Origin: Saccopteryx bilineata
Taxonomy: Eukaryota > Chordata > Mammalia > Chiroptera > Emballonuridae
Length of the DNA: 64,000 nt
NCBI RefSeq assembly: GCF_036850765.1
Contig: NC_089493.1
Span: 125,618,239 to 125,682,238 of the forward strand
Direction: 5' to 3'
The notes beneath the pieces are model-generated. The model ran no database searches. It worked only from the letters and a program-made list of their open reading frames with translations, and was not told where the DNA came from. Within the stretch, counting starts at the first letter, position 1; each line of letters starts with the position of its first letter. Below are positions 33,365-44,085 of this stretch, in pieces. Position numbers and translations under genes: made by a program.

Positions 33365-36300
33365 ATGGCAATAAACAACTACATATCAATAATAACCTTA
33401 AATGTAAATGGATTAAATGATCCAATCAAAAGACATAGGGTAGCTGCGTGGATAAGAAAACAGGACCCATACATATGTTGTCTACAAGAGACACACCTTA
33501 GAACAAAAGACACACACAGATTGAAGGTAAAAGGATGGAAAAAAATGGTTCATGCAAATGGAAATGAAAAAAAAGCTGGGGTAGCAATACTTATATCAGA
33601 CAAATTGGACTTTAAAACAAAGGATATAGTAAGAGATAAAGAAGGCCACTACATAATGATAAAGGGAGTAATCCAACAGGAAGATATAACTATTATAAAT
33701 ATCTATGCACCTAATATAGGAGCACCCAAATATATAAAACAGACTTTGATGGATTTAAAGGGCGAGATCAACAGCAATACTATAATAGTAGGGGATTTCA
33801 ATACCCCACTAACATCACTAGATAGATCCTCAAGAAAGAAAATTAACAAAGAAACAGCAGACTTATTGGAAACACTAGATCAACTCGATTTAATAGATAT
33901 CTTCAGAACCTTTCACCCTAAAGCAGCAGAATATACATTCTTTTCAAGTGCTCATGGTACATTCTCTAGGATAGACCACATGTTAGGGCACAAAAGTGCT
34001 CTCAACAAATTTAAGAAGACTGAAATCATATCAAGCACTTTCTCCGATCACAACGGCATGAAACTAGAAATGAATCACAGCAGAAAAGCTCAAAAATTCT
34101 CAAACACATGGAAACTAAATAGCAGGGTGTTAAATAATGAATGGATTAAGAATGAGATCAAAGAAGAAATAAAGAAATTCCTAGAAACAAATGACAATGA
34201 GCATACAACAACTCAAAATTTATGGGACACAGCGAAAGCAGTGCTGAGAGGGAAGTTCATAGCACTACAGGCACACTTTCAGAAGCTAGAAAAAGCTCAA
34301 ATAAACAACTTAACCCTGCATCTAAAAGAATTAGAAAAAGAACAGCAAGTAAAGCCCAAATGTAGTAGAAGGAAGGAAATAATAAAGATCAGAGCAGAAA
34401 TAAATGACATAGAGGCTAAAGAAACAATACAGAGGATCAATGAAACTAGGAGCTGGTTCTTTGAAAAGGTAAACAAGATTGATGCACCTTTAAGTAGACT
34501 CACCAAGAAAAAGAGAGAGAGGACTCAAATAAATAAAATTAGAAATGAGAGAGGAGAAATAACAACTGACACAACAGAAATACAAAATATTGTAAAAAAA
34601 TACTATGAAGAACTGTATGCCAAAAAACTAGACAACCTAGATGAAATGGACAAATTCCTTGAAACGTACAATCTTCCAAAAATCAATCTGGAAGAATCAG
34701 AAAACTTAAACAGACCAATTACACCAAAGGAGATTGAAACAGTTATCAAAAAACTCCCAACAAAGAAAAGTCTGGGGCCCGATGGCTTCACAACGGAATT
34801 CTACCAAATATTCAAAGAAGAACTAACTCCTATCCTTCTCAAACTATTTCAAAAAATTCAAGAGGAAGGAAGACTTCCAAACTCCTTTTATGAGGCGAGC
34901 ATAATTCTGATTCCAAAACCAGGCAAAGACCACACAAAGAAAGAAAATTATAGGCCAATATCTCTGATGAATATAGATGCTAAAATCCTCAACAAAATAT
35001 TAGCAAACCGGATCCAACAATATATGGAAAAAATCATACACCATGATCAAGTGGGATTTATTCTGGGGAGGCAAGGCTGGTACAATATTCGTAAATCAAT
35101 CAATGTGATTCATCACATAAACAAAAAGAAGGAGAAAAACCATATGATAATTTCAATAGATGCAGAAAAAGCATTTGATAAAATCCAGCACCCATTCATG
35201 ATCAAAACTCTCAGCAAAGTGGGAATACAGGGAACATACCTCAACATGATAAAAGCCATCTATGAGAAACCCACAGCCAACATCATACTCAATGGGCAAA
35301 AATTAAAAGCAATACCCTTAAGATCAGGAACAAGGCAGGGGTGCCCCCTTTCACCACTCTTATTTAACATAGTCCTGGAAGTCCTAGCCACAGCAATCAG
35401 ACAAGAAGAAGAAATAAAAGGCATTCAAGTTGGAAAAGAAGAAGTAAAACTATCATTATTTGCAGATGATATGATATTGTATATAGAAAACCCTAAAGTC
35501 TCAGTCAAAAAACTACTGGACCTGATAAATAAATTCAGCAAAGTGGCAGGATATAAAATCAATACTCAGAAATCAGAAGCATTTTTATACACCAACAATG
35601 AACAGTCAGAAAGAGAAATTAAGGAAACAATCCCCTTCACAATTACAACCAAAAAAATAAAGTACCTAGGAATAAACTTAACCAAGGAGACTAAAGACTT
35701 GTATTCGGAAAATTACAAAACATTGATAAAAGAAATCAAGGAAGATACTAACAAGTGGAAGCATATACCGTGCTCATGGTTAGGAAGAATAAACATCATT
35801 AAAATGTCTATATTACCCAAAGCAATTTATAAATTCAATGCAATACCAATTAAAATACCAATGACATACTTCAAAGATATAGAACACATATTCCAAAAAT
35901 TTATATGGAACCAAAAAAGGACATGAATAGCCTCAGCAATCTTAAAAAAGAAGAATAAAGTGGGAGGTATCACACTTCCTGATATCAAGTTATACTACAA
36001 GGCCATTGTACTCAAAACAGCCTGGTACTGGCATAAGAACAGGCATATAGATCAATGGAATAGAACAGAGAACCCAGAAATAAACCCACAGTTCTATGGA
36101 CAACTGATATTTGACAAAGGAGGTAAGGAAATACAATGGAGTAAAGACAGCCTCTTTAACAAATGGTGTTGGGAAAATTGGACAGCTACCTGCAAAAAAA
36201 TGAAACTAGATCACCAGCTTACACCACTCACAAAAATAAACTCAAAATGGATAAAAGACTTGAATGTAGGCCGTGAAACCATAAGCATCTTAGAAGAAAA

Positions 36301-37151
36301 CATAGGCAGTAAGCTCTCCGCCATCTCTCGGAGCAATATATTTGCTGATTTATCTCCACGGGGAAGTGAAATAAAAGACAGGATAAACAAATGGGACTAT
36401 ATCAAACTAAAAAGCTTTTGCACAGCTAAAGACAACAAGAACAGAATAAAAAGACAAACTACATGATGGGAGAACATATTTGACAATATGTCTGATAAGG
36501 GGTTAATAACCAAAATTTATAAAGAACTTGTAAAACTCAACACCAGGAAGACAAACAACCCAATCCAAAAATGGGCAAAAGAGAGGAATAGACACTTCTC
36601 CAAAGAGGACATACAGATGGCCAATAGGCATATGAAAAAATGCTCAACATCACTAATCATTAGAGAAATGCAAATTAAAACCACAATGAGATATCACCTT
36701 ACACCAGTCAGAATGGCGCTTATCAACAAAACAACACAGAATAAGTGCTGGCGAGGATGTAGAGAAAAGGGGACCCTCCTGCACTGCTGGTGGGAATGCA
36801 GACTGGTGCAGCCACTGTGGAAAACAGTATGGAGATTCCTCAAAAAACTGAAAATCGAACAGCCTTTTGACCCAGCTATCCCACTTTTAGGAATATACCC
36901 CAAGGACACCATAGAACGGCTCGAAAAGGAGAAATGCACCCGCATGTTTGTGGCAGCATTGTTCACAATAGCGAAGATCTGGAAAAGCCCAAGTGTCCGT
37001 CAGAGGACGAGTGGATTAAACTATTCCATATACGATGGAATACTACTCAGCCATAAGAAATGATGACATCGGATCATTTACAATAGCATGGATGGACCTT
37101 GATAACATTATACGGAGTGAAATAAGTAAATCAGAAAAAAAACTGAGATGA
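33365..37151 (+). pseudogene. L1 ORF2 (endonuclease/reverse transcriptase), inner L1, inactivated
   Basis: The natural start is the ATG at 33365 ([18 protein letters not shown]), 72 bp after the ORF1 stop. An APE-type endonuclease domain comes first ([30 protein letters not shown]), then the linker and a reverse transcriptase with [13 protein letters not shown] and the catalytic FADDMILY. The C-terminal Cys-rich knuckle ([18 protein letters not shown]) lies near 36750-36810. Breaks are TGA at 35924-35926, TGA at 36464-36466, and frameshifts between about 36985 and 37035. The residual last frame ends at 37151. The first 853 codons from the natural start are intact, but the protein would lack the C-terminal region needed for retrotransposition. 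Confidence 0.92.
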
Positions 37152-37199
37152 ATCCATACATAGAAGGGACATAAAAACGAGACTCAGAGACATGAACAA

Positions 37200-37290
37200 G
37201 AATGTGATGGCAACAGGGGCGGGGGGGGGGTTGGGGGAGGGGGGAGGGGGTGAAGAAGGAGACAGGGGTTAGGGGAGGGGAGGGGCACAA
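37200..37290 (+). other. G-rich 3'UTR tract of inner L1 (G-quadruplex candidate)
   Basis: The 3'UTR has GGGGCGGGGGGGGGGTTGGGGG followed by more G4+ runs. G-rich polypurine tracts in L1 3'UTRs are a recurring mammalian feature. Confidence 0.7.
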
Positions 37291-37446
37291 AGAAAACCAG
37301 ATAGAAGGTGACAGAAGACAATTTAACTTTGCGGGAGGGGTATACAGCACAATCAAATGGCAAAATAATCTAGAGATATTTTCTCTCAACATATGTACCC
37401 TGATTTATCAATGTCACTGCATTAAATTTAATAAAAAAAAAAAAAA

Positions 37447-37622
37447 AGCTATCCTTCAAATATGAAGGAGAAATAAAAACATTCACAGATACAGAAAAGA
37501 TGAGGGAATTTATCATCAGAAAACCCCCACTCCAGGAATTACTAAAGGGGGTTCTCCAATCAGATACACAGAACAAAAAAAAAACAGAGCCACAAGTAAA
37601 AGCTCCAAGAAGAACACAATAA
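37447..37622 (+). pseudogene. L1 ORF1p C-terminal tail (outer L1, resumed)
   Basis: From AGCTATCC the frame reads KLSFKYEGEIKTFTDTEKMR, then RKPPLQELLKGV and on to a TAA at 37620-37622. It matches the corresponding end of the ORF1 at 62068-63032 and continues the outer ORF1 interrupted at about 32735. Confidence 0.85.
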
Positions 37623-37920
37623 AACCAAATTTAAACTGTAACAACAACAAATAGAAAGAGAGGGAGAAGATGGAGATTAACAGTAGCAAAGGACGATGGA
37701 GTGCAAAAGTACTCACAAAATAGTTCGCTACAATGAACAGGGTAGGGACCCTTTTCATTGCTCAAAGGTAACCACCATTAAAAAAACCACCACAGAAGCA
37801 CATGAAATAAAAAAGATAGCAACAGAGGAAAGATGCATGGAATACAATCAAATAAAAAAAAAGATAGAAAAACGAAAGAGAAGGATCAAAGAAGACACAA
37901 AACAGAAAGCAAGATATAAA

Positions 37921-40900
37921 ATGGCAATAGGGAACTCACAACTATCAATAATTACACTAAATGTAAACGGATTAAACTCACCAATAAAAAGTCACAGAGT
38001 AGCAGAATGGATTAAAAAAGAAAATCCAACTGTATGCTGCCTACAGGAAACTCATCTAAGTAACAAGGATAAAAACAAATTCAAAGTGAAAGGCTGGAAA
38101 ACAATAGTCCAAGCAAATAACATCCAAAAAAAAGCAGGTGTAGCAATACTCATATCGGATAATGCTGACTACAAGACAGGAAAAGTACTCAGAGACAAAA
38201 ATGGCCATTTCATAATGGCTAAGGGGACACTGAATCAAGAAGACATAACAATTCTTAATATATATGCACCAAACCAAGGAGCACCAAAATATATACGACA
38301 GCTACTTATTGATCTTAAAACAAAAACTGACAAAAATACAATCATACTTGGAGACCTCAATACACTGCTGACGGCTCTAGATCGGTCATCCAAACAGAGA
38401 ATCAACAAAGAAATAGTGGCCTTAAACAAAACACTAGAGCACCTGGATATGATAGACATCTACAGGACATTTCATCCCAAAGTGACTGAGTACACATTTT
38501 TCTCCAGTGTACATGGATCATTCTCAAGAATTGACCATATGTTGGGCCACAAAAACAACATCAGCAAATTCAGAAAAATTGAAGTTGTACCAAGCATATT
38601 TTCTGATCATAAAGCCTTGAAACTAGAATTCAACTGCAAAAAAGAGGAAAAAAATCTCACAAAAATGTGGAAACTAAACAACATACTTTTAAAAAATGAA
38701 TGGGTCAAAGAAGAAATAAGTGCAGAGATCAAAAGATATATACAGACTAATGAAAATGACAATACGACATATCAGAATCTATGGGATGCAGCAAAAGCAG
38801 TGATAAGAGGGAAGTTCATATCACTTCAGGCATATATGAACAAACAAGAGAGAGCCCAAGTGAACCACTTAACTTCCCACCTTAAGGAACTAGAAAAAGA
38901 AGAACAAAGACAACCCAAAACTAGCCGAAGAAAGGAGATAATAAAAATCAGAGCAGAAATAAATGAATTAGAGAACAGAAAAACTATAGAAAAAATTAAT
39001 AGAACAAGGAGCTGGTTCTTTGAAAAGATCAACAAAATTGACAAACCCTTGGCAAGACTTACCAAGGAAAAAAGAGAAAGAACTCATATAAACAAAATCC
39101 AAAATGAAAGAGGAGAAATCACCATGGACACAGTAGATATACAAAGAATTATTGTAGAATACTATGAAAAACTTTATGCCACTAAATTCAACATCCTAGA
39201 AGAAATGGATAAATTCCTAGAACAATACAACCTTCCTAGACTGAGTCAAGAAGAAGCAGAAAGCCTAAACAGACCTATCAGTAGAGAAGAAATAGAAAAA
39301 ACCATTAAAAACCTCCCCAAAAATAAAAGTCCAGGCCCTGACGGCTATACCAGCGAATTTTATCAAACATTCAAAGAAGACTTGGTTCCTATTCTACTCA
39401 AAGTCTTCCAAAAAATTGAAGAAGAAGCAATACTTCCAAACACATTTTATGAGGCCAACATAACCCTCATACCAAAACCAGGCAAGGATGGCACAAAAAA
39501 AGAAAACTACAGACCAATATCTCTAATGAATACAGATGCTAAAATACTAAACAAAATACTAGCAAATCGAATACAACAACATATTAAAAAAATAATACAT
39601 CATGATCAAGTGGGATTCATCCCAGAATCTCAAGGATGGTTCAACATACGTAAAACGGTTAACGTAATACACCATATCAACAAAACAAAGAACAAAAACC
39701 ACATGATCTTATCAATAGACGCAGAAAAGGCTTTCGATAAAATACAACACAATTTTATGTTTAAGACTCTCAACAAAATGGGTATAGAAGGAAAATATCT
39801 CAACATGATAAAGGCCATATATGATAAATCATCAGCTAACATCATATTAAATGGCACTAAACTGAAGGCTTTCCCCCTTAAATCAGGAACAAGACAGGGT
39901 TGTCCACTCTCTCCACTCTTATTTAATGTGGTACTAGAGGTTCTAGCCAGAGCAATCAGACAAGACAAAGAAATAAAAGGCATCCATATCGGAAAAGAAG
40001 AAGTAAAGCTATCACTTTTTGCAGATGATATGATCCTATACATCGAAAACCCCAAAGAATCCACAAAAAGACTACTAGAAACAATAAGCCAATACAGTAA
40101 GGTCGCAGGATACAAAATTAACATACAGAAGTCAATAGCCTTTCTATATGCCAACAATGAAACAATTGAGAACGAACTCTAAAGAATAATCCCCTTCACG
40201 ATTGCAACAAAAAAAATAAAATACTTAGGAATAAACATAACAAAGAATGTAAAGGACTTATATAATGAAAACTATAAACCATTGTTAAGGGAAATCGAAA
40301 AAAGATATAATGAGATGGAAGAATATACCTTGTTCTTGGCTAGGAAGAATAAATATAATCAAGATGGCTATATTACCCAAAGCAATATACAAATTTAATG
40401 CAATTCCCATCAAACTTCCAATGACGATTTTTAAAGAAATAGAGCAAAAAATCATCAGATTTATATGGAACTATAAAAAACCCCGAATAGCCAAAGCAAT
40501 CCTAAAGAAAAAGAATGAAGCTGGGGGCATTACAATACCTGACTTCAAACTATATTATAGGGCCACGACAATCAAAACAGCATGGTATTGGCAGAAAAAT
40601 AGACACTCAGACCAATGGAACAGAATAGAAAGTCCAGAAATAAAACCACATATATATAGTCAAATAATTTTTGATAAAGGGGCCAACAACACACAATGGA
40701 GCAAAGAAAGCCTCTTCAATAAATGGTGCTGGGAAAACTGGAAAACCACATGCAAAAGAATGAAACTGGACTACAGTCTCTCCCCATGTACAAAAATTAA
40801 CTCAAAATGGATCAAAGATCTAAACATAAGACCTGAAACAATTAAGTACATAGAAGAAGACATAGGTACTCAACTCATGGGCCTGGGTTTTAAAGAGCAT

Positions 40901-41724
40901 TTTATGAATTTGACTCCACAGGCAAGAGAAGTGAAGGCAAAAATTAATGAATGGGACTACATCAGACTAAGAAGTTTTTGCTCAGCAAGAGAAACCGATA
41001 ACAAAATAAACAGAAAGCCAACTAAATGGGAAATGATATTTTCAAACAACAGCTCAGATAAGGGCCTAATATCCAAAATATACAAAGAACTCATAAAACT
41101 CAACAACAAACAAACAAACAATCCCATAAAAAAATGGGAAGAGGATATGAACAGACACTTCTCCCAGGAAGAAATACAAATGGCCAACAGATATATGAAA
41201 AGATGCTCATCTTCTTTAGCTATTAGAGAAATGCAAATCAAAACGGCAATGAGATACCACCTCATACCTGTTCGATTAGCTATTATTAGCAAGACAGGTA
41301 ATAGCAAATGTTGGAGAGGCTGTGGAGAAAAAGGAACCCTCATCCACTGTTGGTGTGAATGTAAAGTAGTACAACCATTATGGAAGAAAGTATGGTGGTT
41401 CCTCAAAAAACTGAAAATAGAACTACCTTATGACCCAGCAATACCTCTACTGGGTATATACGTAAAGACACATGCAGCCCCATGTTTATTGCAGCATTGT
41501 TCACAGTGGCCAGGACATGGAAACCACCAAAAAGCCCGTCAATAGATGACTGGATAAAGAAGATGTGGCACATATACACTATGGAATACTACTCAGCCAT
41601 AAGAAATGATGACATCGGAACATTTACAGCAAAATGGTGGGATCTTGATAACATGATACGAAGCGAAATAAGTAAATCAGAAAAAAACAGGAACTGCATT
41701 ATTCCATACGTAGGTGGGACATAA
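37921..41724 (+). pseudogene. L1 ORF2 (endonuclease/reverse transcriptase), outer L1, inactivated
   Basis: Natural start [19 protein letters not shown] at 37921 (the frame is open upstream to an ATG at 37696, in the inter-ORF spacer, which I do not take as the start). The endonuclease motifs CLQETHL, GDLNT and SDHKALKLE are present, then the RT with [13 protein letters not shown] and FADDMILY, and a late Cys-rich knuckle [18 protein letters not shown]. Breaks are TAA at 40180-40182, a +1 A in an A6 run near 40300, and a frameshift near 41470. The last frame ends at 41722-41724. GDLNT replaces the usual GDFNT, as in the ORF2 at 63358, so it may be a subfamily trait. Confidence 0.92.
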
Positions 41725-41764
41725 AAGTGAAACTAAGAGACATTGATAAGAGTGTGGTGGTTAC

Positions 41765-41815
41765 AGGGGGGGGAGGGGGGAATGGGAGAGGGAAAGGGGG
41801 AGGGGGAGGAGCACA
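41765..41815 (+). other. G-rich 3'UTR tract of outer L1
   Basis: GGGGGGGGAGGGGGGAATGGG and further G runs occupy the same place in the 3'UTR as the tract at 37200-37290. The following text, CACAAAGAAAACAAGATAGA, aligns in both L1s. Confidence 0.7.
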
Positions 41816-41962
41816 AAGAAAACAAGATAGAAGGTGACAGAGGACAATCTGACTTTGGGTGATGGGTATGCAACATAATTGAACGACAAGATATGCTGGA
41901 CTTGTTATCTTTGAATATATGTATCCTGATTTATTGATGTCACCCCATTAAAAAAAATAAAA

Positions 41963-41982
41963 TTAGTAAACAAGCTATTGAG
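41963..41982 (+). repeat. 20-bp target duplication, right copy
   Basis: Identical to 29820-29839. Directly follows the A-rich L1 tail (ATTAAAAAAAATAAAA). Confidence 0.95.
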
Positions 41983-42537
41983 TAAGATTCATCCTGCTCT
42001 GGAGCGTTGGGAGTTATTGCAAAGCAGTATGTGCTCATTGTAGACAAAACAGAAATATGGCGGCCTGCTAAAAAAAAACATGTGTTGGTGAGATAACCAC
42101 TTAGCCCCTCAGTGTACATATTTCAGTGACATGTGTGTGTGCTTGTGTGAGTGCAGGGCACATAGTTACTTTTATTTCCAGCTTACATTCTTTGGGGGAC
42201 TACTTTCTTCCAGGGAAGAATGTATCATTTTCCTAAATTATATTCTTAGCCTCCTAAAGAATGTGGCAGAGCAGATAAGAAAATTTTTAAAATCTCTTCC
42301 AAAACTTTATTAAGTGAAAAGGAAACAAAAACCTCATCTTTTTAAATAAAAATCAGAATGAGAGTTGACAAACTATTAGAAGAAAACTTTTCTGAAATTA
42401 AAAATTATAACTTTATACCTTATAGGGAAAAATTCAGAAAAATTAATACCATCACATATCTTGATGAAGTTACTGAACCTTTAAGAATAATACAAGAAAT
42501 CTTAAGATTATTCTGGCTGCAAATATAAATCATCTTT
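41983..42537. other. A/T-rich intergenic sequence
   Basis: No gene seen. The last 200 bp resembles the old L1M-like sequence that resumes after the SINE, but the family assignment is uncertain. Confidence 0.4.
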
Positions 42538-42969
42538 AAGAAGCAAAATCAGGCCCTGGCCGGTTGGCTCAGCGGTAGAGCGTCGGCCTAGTGTGCGGAG
42601 GACCCGGGTTCGATTCCCGGCCAGGGCACACAGGAGAAGCGCTCATTTGCTTCTCCACCCCTCCGCCGCGCTTTCCTCTCTGTCTCTCCCTTCCCCTCCC
42701 GCAGCCAAGGCTCCATTGGAGCAAAGATGGCCCGGGCGCTGGGGATGGCTCTGTGGCCTCTGCCTCAGGCGCTAGAGTGGCTCTGGTCGCAACATGGCGA
42801 CGCCCAGGATGGGCAGAGCATCGCCCCCTGGTGGGCAGAGCATCGCCCCTGGTGGGCGTGCCGGGTGGATCCCGGTCGGGCGCATGCGGGAGTCTGTCTG
42901 ACTGTCTCTCCCTGTTTCCAGCTTCAGAAAAATGAAAAAAAAAAAAAAAAAAAAAGAAGCAAAATCAGG
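42538..42969 (+). repeat. 16-bp target duplication pair around SINE
   Basis: AAGAAGCAAAATCAGG at 42538-42553 and 42954-42969, without mismatch. Confidence 0.9.
42554..42953 (+). mobile_element. Full-length bat SINE, long form (400 bp)
   Basis: The tRNA head has a textbook A box (TGGCTCAGCGGTAGAGCG) and B box (GGGTTCGATTCCCGG). The CT-rich spacer follows, then GCAGCCAAGGCTCCATTGG, GGCCCGGGCGCTGGGGATGG, a partly duplicated GGGCAGAGCATCGCCCC unit, GGGTGGATCCCGGTCGGG and an A tail of about 20. Flanked by perfect 16-bp duplications. CpGs are largely intact, so it is young. Related copies lie at 27346, 52420 and 55187. Confidence 0.93.
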
Positions 42970-43905
42970 ATGACTTCAAGATTCTTCATAGAAAAAAATA
43001 AAAGATTCTTCAGAAATATTCTATGCCAGAAAACCTGGTAAGAATATCTACAGAGTTTGGGAATGGGGAAGTAACCTGCAAAAGAAAAACAAAAGACCAA
43101 AGTTTGATGGACAGTGGGTCATGGACCTAAACATAGGAGTGAAAACTGCAAATGTTCCAGAAGAAAATAAAGGAGAAAATTTTAGCAACCTTGCAAAGTT
43201 TTCTTAGATAACAGTGAGTACTGGTTTATTAGATAAGACACAAAAGCATACAAAAGCATAAACCACAAAGGAACATATTAACTAAATGAACTTTATCAAA
43301 CTTAAAAACTCCTGTTCTTCAAAAGTCATAATTAAAAAATGGAAAGGGACAACCAGAGTGGGAGAAAACAGTCACAATATGAATATATGACAAAGGATTT
43401 GTTTCTAGAATATAAAGAAAAATACCATTTATCTATAACAAGAGACAACCAAATTCCAAAGGAGCAAAATATTTGAAGAGGTTCTTTACCAAAGAAGGTA
43501 TTTGAAAGATCATTATGCTCACAAAAACAGCTCATCCTCAGTAGTTGTACACAAATGCAAATTAAAACCACAATGAGATAGCACTCTATATACCTGGGAT
43601 GTCTAAAATTAAGACTGACAATAGCAAGTGTTGACAAGAATATGGAATAAGTGGAAGTCTCAGACACCATTGGTGGGAGTATGAATGGCAATACCACTTT
43701 GGAAAACAGTTTGGCAGTTTCTTATAAAGCCAAACACATCTTTCATACGACCCAGCAGTTCTACCACCAGAGACCGAAAACATGTCCATGTAAAGGCTCT
43801 GTACAAGCATAGCCATAGCAGTTTTATTCATAATACTCCCAAATTGGAAACAATCCAACTGTCCGCTAACAGGATATCAAACATTTCCATCACTCTCAAC
43901 GTTTC
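42970..43905 (+). mobile_element. Old L1M ORF2 fragment
   Basis: Recognisable L1 ORF2 tail DNA: ATGGACCTAAACATAGGAGT, CAAATTAAAACCACAATGAG, GACAATAGCAAGTGTTGACA, TTGGTGGGAGTATGAATGGC, GGAAAACAGTTTGGCAGTTT. It is riddled with frame breaks. A hAT MITE lies just beyond its end and a young SINE just before it. Confidence 0.8.
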
Positions 43906-43913
43906 CTTGTACT

Positions 43914-44085
43914 CCTTTACTCAGAGGTGGATTTAACGGCAGGCACACCGGGCACACACCCTGGGCCCCGATTTCTGATGGTCCCTGCAAAACCCCAACT
44001 TTACACTTTTTTCTAATGTAAGGGGCCCAGTATTTTCTTCTGCACCCGGGGTCTCAACCAACCTTAATCCGCCTCTGCCTTTACT
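43914..44085 (+). repeat. 8-bp target duplication pair (hAT copy 3)
   Basis: CCTTTACT at 43914-43921 and 44078-44085 flank CAGAGG...CCTCTG exactly. Confidence 0.92.
43922..44077 (+). mobile_element. Non-autonomous hAT MITE, copy 3 (internally deleted, 156 bp)
   Basis: Ends CAGAGGTGGATTTAACGG and CCTTAATCCGCCTCTG match copy 2. The central T/A-rich segment (about 120 bp in copy 2) is missing, with TTTTCTAATG joined directly to TAAGGGGCC. Perfect 8-bp duplications show that this short form was itself mobilised or lost its centre after insertion. Confidence 0.9.

Larger units (their letters stand above)
32736..37446 (+). mobile_element. Inner L1, 5'-truncated, different family
   Basis: Begins inside its own ORF1 (in-frame residues KKSEETLRELCDNMKRNN) and ends with an A15 tail at 37432-37446. 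Immediately after the tail the outer ORF1 resumes with AGCTATCCTTCAA. The junctions carry no target duplication. Instead about 330 bp of the outer ORF1 is absent compared with the L1 at 61793, so the insertion was accompanied by a target deletion. The NNIRIIG motif occurs twice across the left junction (once outer, once inner), which rules out a simple ORF1 polymorphism. Confidence 0.85.
29840..41962 (+). mobile_element. Outer L1 retrotransposon (full-length, interrupted by a second L1)
   Basis: The outer element is read in two parts: 29840 to about 32735 (5'UTR and N-terminal ORF1) and 37447-41962 (C-terminal ORF1, ORF2, 3'UTR, A-rich tail). The same 20-bp target duplication lies at both extremes. 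ORF1 of the two parts joins in sequence order when compared with the related L1 starting at 61793, but about 330 bp is missing at the junction. Into this gap a 5'-truncated L1 of another family (about 32736-37446) is inserted in the same orientation. Both elements are dead. Confidence 0.9.

Noticed and set aside
37696..37920. Extended N-terminus for the outer L1 ORF2
   Set aside because: The frame is open upstream, but homology to L1 ORF2 starts at the ATG at 37921. The upstream part is the inter-ORF spacer and continues from ORF1 tail sequence.
42554..42630. tRNA gene, suggested by perfect A and B boxes
   Set aside because: It is the head of a SINE with CT-rich body, A tail and target duplications. 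The cloverleaf cannot be completed.
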